A stretch of 32,163 bases of DNA from an uncultured bacterium (GTDB lineage: Bacteria; Verrucomicrobiota; Kiritimatiellia; CAIKKV01; CAIYGI01): NCBI GenBank assembly GCA_903925685.1, contig CAIYGI010000225.1:1-32163 (forward strand). The letters run 5' to 3'. Each line of letters opens with the position of its first letter. Position 1 is the first letter of the stretch. Of this stretch, positions 14,071-21,565 are shown one piece after another. The translations under genes were made by a program, and so were the position numbers. A model generated the notes under the pieces. That model was not told the DNA's origin, ran no database searches, and saw only the letters and a program-made list of their open reading frames with translations.

Positions 14071-15096
14071 ATGGATTGGAAAGAAATCAGTCGGCGAGTG
14101 ATAGAGGGCGAGGGGATCACCCGGGCGGAAGCTATGAGGATTCTTCTGTCAACCGATGACGAACTACTGTCGGTGTTGGACGCGGCGTTTGCCATCCGTT
14201 TGCGCTGTTTTGGGCGCGGGGTTCGCCTTCACGTGCTCCGTAATGCCCAGAGCGGCGGATGTTCGGAGGATTGCGGCTATTGCAGTCAGTCCGCGCGAGC
14301 CAGCGCCAGCGTTGCGCCAAAATACCCCTGGCAATCTCGCGAGGAGATCATCGCCGGGGCGCGTGAGGCACACCGGATGCAGGCGGTCAGATACTGTGTG
14401 GTGTCGAGCGGACGCGCACCCGCGGACGCGGAGATGAATGAGATCTGCGAGACCGTCCGCGCCATCAAGGCGGAAGTTCCCATCCAGGTCTGCCTGTCGT
14501 TGGGGTTGCTGTCTCCCGCGCAGGCGCGACAACTCAAGGAAGCGGGGGCCGACCGCTATAATCACAACCTGGAAACCTCGGAACGGAACTTTCCGCATCT
14601 TTGCACAACGCATTCCTACGCCGACCGCGTGGCCACCGCACGTGCCGTAAAAACCGCCGGTCTCGAACTGTGCTGTGGTGGTCTTCTTGGCGCTGGGGAA
14701 AATATGGAGGATCGCGTGGAACTGGCGTTCGCCTTGCAGGATGTGGGCGCCGACTCCATTCCGATCAATTTCCTCGATCCCCGTCCGGGCACGCCTTTCG
14801 AACGTTATCCGCGCATTAGGCCATCAAATTGTCTGCGCGCGCTGGCGATGTTCCGATTCGTCCACCCCTCCACGGAAATTCGCGTCGCTGGCGGGCGGGA
14901 GGCCTGCCTGGGACCGATGCAGGCGTTGACACTTTATCCGGCGAACTCAATGTTCACCGACGGCTATCTCACAACGCCCGGACAGGGGTATAACGCCGAC
15001 CTGGCCCTGCTTGCCGCCGCCGGTTTCCGGGTGGACGACTTGACGCAAGCGCAGCGTCCGGCGGAGAACGAAGCGACACCGGGAGAAAACGAATGA
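14071..15096 (+). CDS. bioB: Biotin synthase
   Basis: This radical SAM enzyme inserts sulfur into dethiobiotin. The cluster motif is CSEDCGYCSQS. The residues that bind the second [2Fe-2S] cluster in known BioB appear conserved: Cys in RYCVVSSGR, Cys in QVCLSLGLL, Cys in ELCCGGLLGAGE and Arg in RVAGGREACLG. The signature YNHNLETS is also present. The ATG at 14071 has AGGAG 11 nt upstream; a TTG at 14029 would overlap the previous gene. No other biotin gene is in the window, so BioB is isolated here, and a related reaction is not excluded. The stop overlaps the next start as ATGA. Confidence 0.9.
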   Translation: MDWKEISRRVIEGEGITRAEAMRILLSTDDELLSVLDAAFAIRLRCFGRGVRLHVLRNAQSGGCSEDCGYCSQSARASASVAPKYPWQSREEIIAGAREAHRMQAVRYCVVSSGRAPADAEMNEICETVRAIKAEVPIQVCLSLGLLSPAQARQLKEAGADRYNHNLETSERNFPHLCTTHSYADRVATARAVKTAGLELCCGGLLGAGENMEDRVELAFALQDVGADSIPINFLDPRPGTPFERYPRIRPSNCLRALAMFRFVHPSTEIRVAGGREACLGPMQALTLYPANSMFTDGYLTTPGQGYNADLALLAAAGFRVDDLTQAQRPAENEATPGENE

Positions 15097-16235
15097 GCGA
15101 TCCTTTAACCCCCTACGGCAATCGCCCGATGGTGACGCCGATCGTGCACGCGGTAAACTACGAGTACCGGGACTTCGAGGTGCTGAGAAAGATCACGGAC
15201 GGCGAGATCGATGGTTATACGTACCACCGCGACGACAACCCCACCGTGCGTGCCGTGGAGAAGAAGATAGCCGCGCTGGAGGAGGCCGAAGATTGCGTCG
15301 TTTGTACTTCCGGCATGGCCGCCTGCACGCTGGTCTACCTGACGTATCTAAAGGCGGGGGACCATCTCATTCTTTTTCACGACACCTACGGTGCGCATTA
15401 CAAGGTCTCTCTGATTCTGGAACGGTTGGGGGTGGAGATCACATGGCTCAATGCCGATGAAAGCTCCCGCCTGGATCAATACGTCAAGACCAATACGGCC
15501 ATGATTTTCCTCGAAACCCCCACCAATCCGCTCTGCAAGGTCATTGACATTGCCGCCGCGCGCCGGGCTGCCGACTGTTCCGGCGCGCGCCTGATTGTGG
15601 ACAATACCTTTGCCACACCCTATCACCAGCATCCGATCGCACTTGGCGCTCATCTTGTGGTTCACAGCGCGACGAAGGCGCTCGGCGGGCATAACGACTT
15701 GATGGCGGGCGCAATTGCCGGACCGAAAGAGGACTACGACAAACTCTGGTTTACGAGGCAGGCCATCGGCGCCACGTTGGACGCGTATTCTGCTTCGTTG
15801 TTGGAGCGGGGAATCAAGACCTTCGCGCTTCGTGCGGAGCGGATGGCGGCAAACGCACAGGCCGTCGCCGAACACCTGCGAGGACATCCGCGCGTCAGAC
15901 GATTTTCTTATCCTGGCTTGGGTGATGATCCGGGGCACACCGTGGCGACGAAACAGATGCACAACGGCTTCGGCGGTATGATGGCATTCGATGTCGGGGA
16001 AACGCAGGAAGATGCCAAGAAGTTCATATCGGCGCTGAAAGTGGTCTGTCATGCGGTGAGCCTGGGCTCTACAGAAAGCCTGATCTGCATTCCCTATCTT
16101 ACGACCATGCTCTACTTGCCGCTGGAGCGGCGCACAACTTTCGGTGTGCAATCGAATACTGTGCGGCTTTCCATTGGAATCGAGCCTGTGGAACAAATAT
16201 TGGAAGACCTTGATCAAGCATTGAACGTCGTATAA
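15093..16235 (+). CDS. Cys/Met metabolism PLP-dependent enzyme (cystathionine or methionine gamma-lyase type)
   Basis: The 380-residue fold-type I PLP enzyme has the PLP lysine in HSATKALGGHND, the cofactor loop CTSGMAACTL, and the active-site stretch ETPTNPLCKVID with LIVDNTFATPYHQ. The C-terminal SLGSTESLICIP and RLSIGIEPVE complete the family pattern. It could be methionine gamma-lyase, cystathionine gamma-lyase or gamma-synthase; these cannot be separated by eye. As a sulfide- or thiol-producing enzyme it could feed sulfur into cluster or biotin synthesis, given its ATGA coupling with bioB. Confidence 0.9.
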   Translation: MSDPLTPYGNRPMVTPIVHAVNYEYRDFEVLRKITDGEIDGYTYHRDDNPTVRAVEKKIAALEEAEDCVVCTSGMAACTLVYLTYLKAGDHLILFHDTYGAHYKVSLILERLGVEITWLNADESSRLDQYVKTNTAMIFLETPTNPLCKVIDIAAARRAADCSGARLIVDNTFATPYHQHPIALGAHLVVHSATKALGGHNDLMAGAIAGPKEDYDKLWFTRQAIGATLDAYSASLLERGIKTFALRAERMAANAQAVAEHLRGHPRVRRFSYPGLGDDPGHTVATKQMHNGFGGMMAFDVGETQEDAKKFISALKVVCHAVSLGSTESLICIPYLTTMLYLPLERRTTFGVQSNTVRLSIGIEPVEQILEDLDQALNVV

Positions 16236-16249
16236 CGGCGCCCCCGCAA

Positions 16250-17155
16250 ATGAACACAGCCATCGAGTGCATTCCCTGCTTTGTCCGTCAGGCGGCGGAG
16301 GCTGTCGAGATGTCGGCCACCGACGACCTGCGGAAAGAGCGGCTTCTCAGACGCTTGCTTCACGAAATCGCTGATGCCGACTGGAACGTCATGCCTGTGG
16401 CGATTTCCCAGCGTTTGCACCGGCTGGTCCGCGAGGAGACCGGACAGGCCGACCCCTATCGTCCGCTCAAGGATCGAATGAACCGTATCGCCCTCGATCT
16501 GCTGCCCGCCTTGGCCGAAACTGTGCGCTGCCACCCCAATCCGCGCGAGGCGATCGTTCGGCTGGCCATCGCCGGTAATCTGCTGGATGCCGGATCCAAG
16601 AACAGACTCGCGCCGGAAGACTTGCCGTCACGGCTTGATACGATATGTGATATGCCGCTTGTCGGTAGTGTCGAGGACTTGTTTCGTGCCGCCGATGAGG
16701 CCCGCTGCATCCTCTATCTGGCCGACAATGCCGGCGAAATCGTCTTCGACCGCCTGCTCATTGAAGCGCTTCCCGCCCAAAAGGTCACAGTGGCGGTACG
16801 GGGCCTTCCTGTCATCAACGATGCGACCTTGGAGGACGCGGAAACAGCCGGCATTCCCAAAATTGCTCGGGTGATCGCCAACGGGTCGGATGCACCCGGT
16901 ACACTGGTAGAGGAATGCTCTGAGGAGTTCCGCGCCTTGTTCAACCGTGCCGATCTGATCATTGCCAAGGGCCAGGGCAATTACGAGACCTTGTCGAACA
17001 CGACCAAGAAAGTGTTTTTCTTGCTCACGGTGAAGTGCCCCCTGGTTGCCACTGATATCGGCGCACCAGTGGGAGCGTTGGTTGTGAAACGAGGTGGAGT
17101 TGAACATAAACGGGTTGACCGTGTTCCGGTCCAAAACGTGGCGCAAGGAAATTGA
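16250..17155 (+). CDS. DUF89 (ARMT1-like) protein, copy 2
   Basis: The 301-residue product is a clear paralogue of the protein encoded at 11764-12654. It shares ECIPCFVRQAAEA at the N-terminus, LADNAGEIVFDRLLIEALP, ANGSDAPGTL and DLIIAKGQGNYE. The two differ enough that duplication is not recent. This copy is followed within 3 nt by DUF4031, then ZIP and the second MinD-ferredoxin gene, whereas copy 1 directly follows the first MinD-ferredoxin gene. Confidence 0.88.
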   Translation: MNTAIECIPCFVRQAAEAVEMSATDDLRKERLLRRLLHEIADADWNVMPVAISQRLHRLVREETGQADPYRPLKDRMNRIALDLLPALAETVRCHPNPREAIVRLAIAGNLLDAGSKNRLAPEDLPSRLDTICDMPLVGSVEDLFRAADEARCILYLADNAGEIVFDRLLIEALPAQKVTVAVRGLPVINDATLEDAETAGIPKIARVIANGSDAPGTLVEECSEEFRALFNRADLIIAKGQGNYETLSNTTKKVFFLLTVKCPLVATDIGAPVGALVVKRGGVEHKRVDRVPVQNVAQGN

Positions 17156-17157
17156 CC

Positions 17158-17448
17158 ATGCTCGTTTACGTTGACAACGCCAGGCACTCTTTCGGCAGAA
17201 TGACGCTGTGCCACCTGATGGGCGACACCGCGGATGAACTGCACAGCATGGCCGACAAGATAGGCATGGAGCGACGCTGGTTCCAGAATCGGCGGGTACC
17301 GCACTACGACATCTGCCTGAAGCAGAAAGCGCTGGCGATCAGGGCCGGGGTCATCGAGATTGACCGAAAGCAAACGGTTGAACTGATACACAAACATGGC
17401 TGGCTAAACAAGAAGACGAAAAAGAGATCACGACCAGAGTCAAAATGA
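17158..17448 (+). CDS. DUF4031 family protein
   Basis: The 96-residue product matches the small DUF4031 family: MLVYVDNARHSFGRMTLCHL at the start, then ELHSMADKIGMERRWFQ and HYDICLKQKALAIRAG. Function is unknown. The ATG at 17158 follows the upstream stop by 2 nt, with AAGGA in the preceding gene. Its stop overlaps the ZIP gene start as ATGA. Confidence 0.85.
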   Translation: MLVYVDNARHSFGRMTLCHLMGDTADELHSMADKIGMERRWFQNRRVPHYDICLKQKALAIRAGVIEIDRKQTVELIHKHGWLNKKTKKRSRPESK

Positions 17449-18188
17449 CAACGCTTGCCTACATCTTCCTTTTCGCCATGCTCGGCAGTCTCGGCGCCAA
17501 CGGCGCCGCGGGAATCATCCTTGCGTTGCCGGAACGACTGACGCGTTGGCTGGTGCCCCATTTGATTAGTTATGCAATCGGCGTGCTGCTCGCGGCGGCC
17601 TTGCTCAACATGATTCCGTATGCATTGGCGATTCTCGCTCCAAAAACCGCCATGGCCACGGTTCTGGCGGGGCTGGTCGGCTTCTTTGTGCTCGAAAGTC
17701 TGTTGCTGTGGCGTCACTGCCACGAACAGGATTGCCCGATTCATGGCACTAGCGGGACACTGATCCTGATCGGCAACGCCTTCCACAACTTTGTGGACGG
17801 CCTTGTTATCGCCGCTGCCTTCATTGCCTCGGTGCCCGTAGGGGTCACGGCATCCCTGGCGATTATCGCGCACGAAATTCCGAAGGATGCTGGCGATTTT
17901 GGGATCCTCCTCCATAGCGGGTTCAGTCGCCGGAAAGCATTCGTTTGCAACACGCTCTCGACCTCGACAACACTGGTCGGAGCACTTGCGGGTTATATCG
18001 GCATCCAGGCGCTGCGACCGATGGCGCCTTACATCCTGTGCGTGTCGGCCGCCAGTTTTCTCTACATCTCACTGGCAGACCTTATCCCGGGTCGCCGCGG
18101 GCGAAAGGGAATCGTCGCACTCGTTGTTGAACTGGTTCTCATCGCGGCAGGGGTGATGACAATTGCTACGTTAAGGATGCGCTCATGA
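17445..18188 (+). CDS. ZIP-family divalent metal transporter
   Basis: The 247-residue membrane protein has about 7-8 predicted transmembrane segments and the ZIP metal-site motifs GNAFHNFVDGLVIAAAF (TM4) and AHEIPKDAGDFGILL (TM5). A short His/Cys-bearing loop (WRHCHEQDCPIHG) lies before TM4 and may help bind metal. Substrates of the family include zinc, iron, manganese and nickel. Lying between DUF4031 and a MinD-ferredoxin gene with ATGA overlaps on both sides, it probably supplies a metal to the encoded cluster machinery. Confidence 0.9.
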   Translation: MTTLAYIFLFAMLGSLGANGAAGIILALPERLTRWLVPHLISYAIGVLLAAALLNMIPYALAILAPKTAMATVLAGLVGFFVLESLLLWRHCHEQDCPIHGTSGTLILIGNAFHNFVDGLVIAAAFIASVPVGVTASLAIIAHEIPKDAGDFGILLHSGFSRRKAFVCNTLSTSTTLVGALAGYIGIQALRPMAPYILCVSAASFLYISLADLIPGRRGRKGIVALVVELVLIAAGVMTIATLRMRS

Positions 18189-19174
18189 AAGAAATCGTCA
18201 TCATCAGTGGCAAAGGCGGAACAGGCAAGACCAGCATGGTTGCATCCTTTGCGGCGCTGGCCGGGAACGCCGTGTTGGCGGATTGCGACGTAGACGCCGC
18301 CGACCTGCATCTGGTGCTGGCGCCCACGATCCTGCGCCGCGAGGAGTTCCGATGCGGGCACGAGGCAATTATCCGACAGGCGGACTGCATAGGTTGCGGC
18401 GCTTGTCTGGCCAGATGCCGGTTTGATGCGGTGAGGCATATCAAAGGCGCGGATGATCCTTTTTTCAGTGGAAGCCGTACATCCTGCGAGAACTGTACGG
18501 ACGTGTGTGTGCGTTCCTGCCCGGTCAAACTCATGGTGATGATTCGGGCCATGAAAGAAAGCTGCGGCCAGCAAAACGAGCATGCTTTCGTCGTTGATCC
18601 TACCGCCTGCGAGGGTTGCGGGGTGTGCGTTTGGGCGTGCCCGGTGAAGGCGATTGATTTCCCCGAACGGCTCAGCGGGGAATGGTACGTGTCTGACACG
18701 CGTCACGGCCCGATGGTTCATGCACGGCTGATTCCCGGTGGCGAGAACTCCGGCAAACTGGTCAGCAGGGTCCGGGAAGCCGCCCGGACAATTGCCGAAG
18801 AACGGAAGACCGAACTCATCATTGTGGACGGCCCGCCGGGTGTTGGGTGCGCCGTGATCGCTTCGGTCAGCGGCGCGTCGCGGGTCTTGGTCGTGACCGA
18901 ACCGACACTGTCAGGGGCGCACGATCTGGCGCGGGTTCTGGAACTTACCCGCCACTTCAATATCCCGGCATCCGTGTGCGTGAACAAGTGGGACTTGAAT
19001 CAGGAGATGACGGAGCGGATCGAGTCCGAGGCCCGTCGGGTTGGGGCCACGATTGCCGGGCGGGTGCGGTACGACAGTTCCGTGACAGAGGCACAGATTC
19101 AAGGCAAGGCCGTGGTGGAACTGCGCGGCACGCTGGCTGGAGAGGATATACGAGCGGTCTGGGAGAGAATATGA
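18185..19174 (+). CDS. MinD/ParA-type ATPase with ferredoxin insert and an extra Cys motif (copy 2)
   Basis: The 329-residue product has deviant Walker A SGKGGTGKTS (residues 8-17), DCDVDAADLH and VDGPPGVGCAVI. Two regular ferredoxin motifs are present: C68, C71, C74, C78 and C142, C145, C148, C152. Between them is an insertion with a further CX2CX3CX3CP motif (C101, C104, C108, C112) plus C127, which copy 1 lacks. This could hold a third Fe-S cluster. In Desulfovibrio the paired ATPases are adjacent; here about 6.4 kb separates the copies. ATGA overlaps link it to the ZIP and phosphatidylserine decarboxylase genes. Confidence 0.9.
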   Translation: MKEIVIISGKGGTGKTSMVASFAALAGNAVLADCDVDAADLHLVLAPTILRREEFRCGHEAIIRQADCIGCGACLARCRFDAVRHIKGADDPFFSGSRTSCENCTDVCVRSCPVKLMVMIRAMKESCGQQNEHAFVVDPTACEGCGVCVWACPVKAIDFPERLSGEWYVSDTRHGPMVHARLIPGGENSGKLVSRVREAARTIAEERKTELIIVDGPPGVGCAVIASVSGASRVLVVTEPTLSGAHDLARVLELTRHFNIPASVCVNKWDLNQEMTERIESEARRVGATIAGRVRYDSSVTEAQIQGKAVVELRGTLAGEDIRAVWERI

Positions 19175-19833
19175 CAATCAGACCTGAAGTTGTGCCATTT
19201 ATTGTTGTCGTCTTGCTGATCTCCAGCCTGCTCGCCGTTATCGTACCACCTTGGACCTGCACGCTCGTCGGTTGCGTGTTTATCGGGTACTTCCTGTACT
19301 TCTTCCGGGATCCGGAACGTATTCCTCCTCGTGCAGAAACCGCCATTGTTGCCGGCGCTGACGGCACAGTGGCCGCCGTTACCGATATACATGAGGACAA
19401 GTACCTGAACACCGACTGCGTCCGAATCAGCATCTTCCTCAGTCTGTTCGATGTGCATGTCAACCGGGCACCGATTGCCGGGCTGTCCATGTTCTTGGGA
19501 TACTTTCCCGGCAAACGTCTGTTCACCTTCCATGAGAAGTCCTCCGACGTGAACCAGCACAACAAGATTCTGATTACTGGCGAACGCACACGATGTCTGG
19601 TTTGTCAGATCGTGGGCCCGGTCTGCCGCCGGGTTGTCTATTGGCCCGACCACAACCAGAGTGTGCCGATTGCCATGGGACAACGGATTGGAATGATGAA
19701 GTTCGGTTCGCGGCTCGACATGTACTTTCCAAAAGCTGACGTGGATGTTCTGATCAGTCCCGGTACGAAGGTGCGGGCGGGCGCCAGTGTTGTTGCGCGG
19801 GCGAAGGGAAGGGAAGTGGAGTCTCATGGTTGA
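19171..19833 (+). CDS. psd: Phosphatidylserine decarboxylase-like protein
   Basis: The 220-residue product has two N-terminal membrane segments, the motif YFLYFFRDPERIPP, His motifs in DVHVNRAPI, and the self-cleavage site KFGSRLDMYFP, where the Ser of GSR would become the pyruvoyl cofactor. This is the short PSD/archaetidylserine decarboxylase type, which makes phosphatidylethanolamine at the membrane. No phosphatidylserine synthase is in the window, and the link to its neighbours is unclear. ATGA overlap upstream and an 8-nt overlap downstream place it firmly in the operon. Confidence 0.88.
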   Translation: MTIRPEVVPFIVVVLLISSLLAVIVPPWTCTLVGCVFIGYFLYFFRDPERIPPRAETAIVAGADGTVAAVTDIHEDKYLNTDCVRISIFLSLFDVHVNRAPIAGLSMFLGYFPGKRLFTFHEKSSDVNQHNKILITGERTRCLVCQIVGPVCRRVVYWPDHNQSVPIAMGQRIGMMKFGSRLDMYFPKADVDVLISPGTKVRAGASVVARAKGREVESHG

Positions 19834-20620
19834 TGACCGGATGGTTCTTCTGGCTGCTGGGCTGGTTGCCGGCGTGCTCGGCGGTTTGCTCGGCATCGGC
19901 GGCGGCATTGTACTGATGCCCGTGTTGCGCTTCGTCTTGGGGCTACCGCCCGCTGATGCCGCGGGAACCTGCGTGGTCGCCGTATTCTGCACGACTCTCG
20001 GAGGCGGCATCAAGCACTACCGTCTTGGCCATGTCCCTCTGTCCGCTCTGATGCCTGTGGTCCTGGCCGGAGTATTCTCGACCATGCTTTTTTCCCTGGT
20101 ATTTGTCCAGCTTGCCCAAAAAGCAAACTGGCTTGACTTGGGCATCGGGATGGTCTTCATGTTGGTGGCAATGCGGATGCTCTGGGACGGCGTCCAAAGC
20201 AGACATCGAGAGACGGGTTCCGTATCAACTCCAAGCCCAACCCTTGGCGGTATACAAACACGCAAGATCACTCTGGGATTTATTGCCGGCGTTTTGCCTG
20301 GTCTTTTCGGGATCGGCACGGGCGCCATTCTCGTTCCGGGGTTCTCGTATCTGCTGAGGATGCCGATCAAAGTGGCCATCGGCTCGGCGCTGGTCTGCTT
20401 TTGTGCGAATGCCATGATTAGCGCGATGGCAAAATACGCTCAGGGATATGTGCATCTCGGAATTGCGTTACCCGTTTGCCTTGGCTGCCTGGTTGGTGCC
20501 CAACTTGGGGCGGCCATCAATCACCGTGTGCCATCTGCTCTTCTAAAGATTCTTTTCGGGCTGGTGTTCTCATGGGTATCGCTCCGGTTTATTTCGACAG
20601 GTTTGGAGATTGCGAGATGA
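19826..20620 (+). CDS. TauE/SafE-family membrane permease
   Basis: The 264-residue integral membrane protein carries the duplicated family motif: VLGGLLGIGGGIVLMPVL near residue 20 and LPGLFGIGTGAILVPGF in the second half. Family members export sulfite, sulfoacetate or other organosulfur anions. The substrate is not deducible. GGAG lies just before the ATG, and the gene overlaps both neighbours, so co-expression is likely. Confidence 0.88.
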   Translation: MVDDRMVLLAAGLVAGVLGGLLGIGGGIVLMPVLRFVLGLPPADAAGTCVVAVFCTTLGGGIKHYRLGHVPLSALMPVVLAGVFSTMLFSLVFVQLAQKANWLDLGIGMVFMLVAMRMLWDGVQSRHRETGSVSTPSPTLGGIQTRKITLGFIAGVLPGLFGIGTGAILVPGFSYLLRMPIKVAIGSALVCFCANAMISAMAKYAQGYVHLGIALPVCLGCLVGAQLGAAINHRVPSALLKILFGLVFSWVSLRFISTGLEIAR

Positions 20621-21369
20621 AAAACACACTTCATGAATGCCGCGAGATGCTTCGCGAGCTGGTGCGCCAACGCGGACTGGATCATGCGAACGTGGTGGTT
20701 CGCGCAAGGCCCCTGACGCCGGAGGAGGCGATCGGATCTCCCGGAAGACGGGATTTCCCGATCCTCGAAGGGAAGGAGCGCGTCATCGAGGCCAACGTCA
20801 TGGGCGCGCATGGCCAGGCATTTACAGATTCGGCCTCCGACTTCAGCGGCCGGCTCAGCGACATCATGGATTTGCCCCTCGCCGACAACCGCAGCCGTGC
20901 CCTCTTCGTAGCCACGATGAATGCCACCCTGCGATATCTTGGCCTTGTAAAGGGCGTCATCCACTGCAAGAACAACGATCCCGAATCCTGTGCGGCGGAG
21001 ATCGCTGCCGAGGCGCGAAAAACCGGCGCAGGAACGGTCGGACTGGTGGGAATGAACCCCGCCATCGCTGAAGCATTGGTTCGCGAATTCGGAGCGGAGG
21101 GAGTACGGATCACGGACCTGAATCCGCAGAACATTGCGACGCGCAAGTTCGGCGTTGTGGTGATGGACGGACGGTTGCACACACGCGATCTGGTCCGCGC
21201 GTCTGATCTGATCCTGGTCACTGGCACCGCAATCGTCAATGACACCCTCGATGACATCCGCAGTGCGGCACAGGAGGAAGGCAAGAGGTTGATCGTGTTC
21301 GGGATCACTGCCGCTGGCGTCAGTTATCTGGCCGGCCTGGACCGCTGGTGCCCAAAGGCGCAAGACTGA
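20617..21369 (+). CDS. DUF364 family protein (putative heavy-metal chelation domain)
   Basis: The 250-residue protein has an N-terminal DUF4213-like part (about 1-110) and a Rossmann-like DUF364 domain with VGLVGMNPAIAEALV, DLNPQNIATRKFGV and LVTGTAIVNDTLDDI. DUF364 proteins are common near metal-cofactor genes in anaerobes and methanogens and are thought to bind metal, but no activity is established. The start overlaps the TauE gene as ATGA. Confidence 0.82.
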   Translation: MKNTLHECREMLRELVRQRGLDHANVVVRARPLTPEEAIGSPGRRDFPILEGKERVIEANVMGAHGQAFTDSASDFSGRLSDIMDLPLADNRSRALFVATMNATLRYLGLVKGVIHCKNNDPESCAAEIAAEARKTGAGTVGLVGMNPAIAEALVREFGAEGVRITDLNPQNIATRKFGVVVMDGRLHTRDLVRASDLILVTGTAIVNDTLDDIRSAAQEEGKRLIVFGITAAGVSYLAGLDRWCPKAQD

Positions 21370-21481
21370 AAAGGGCGAACGGATGCATAATACGTTTTTT
21401 AGCAGTAACAAGCGACGCGGATGAAACTCAAATGAATGTGCGAATGACTCTACTGCCCTGTCAGGAGGCTTTGCGCGGCCC

Positions 21482-21565
21482 ATGATGCCGGGCGATACGG
21501 TACGCGCTGGAGAAACGATTGTGGCGTCATTCAAGCAACCGGAAGAAGGAAAGGGAACAAAATGA
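21482..21565 (+). CDS. Possible 27-residue upstream reading frame of cooS
   Basis: A short frame starting MMPGDTVRAGETIVASF ends with TGA overlapping the cooS ATG (ATGA). AGGAGG lies 13 nt upstream, further than usual. The rest of the 192-nt gap from 21370 holds no other gene; a weak GG-N10-GC pair at 21523-21536 is not convincing as a sigma-54 promoter. Confidence 0.2.
   Translation: MMPGDTVRAGETIVASFKQPEEGKGTK

Noticed and set aside
21521-21540. Second sigma-54 promoter before cooS (GTGGCGTCATTCAAGCAACC)
   Set aside because: The GG-N10-GC spacing fits, but only part of the -24 element and little of the -12 element match, and the leader would be only about 14 nt.
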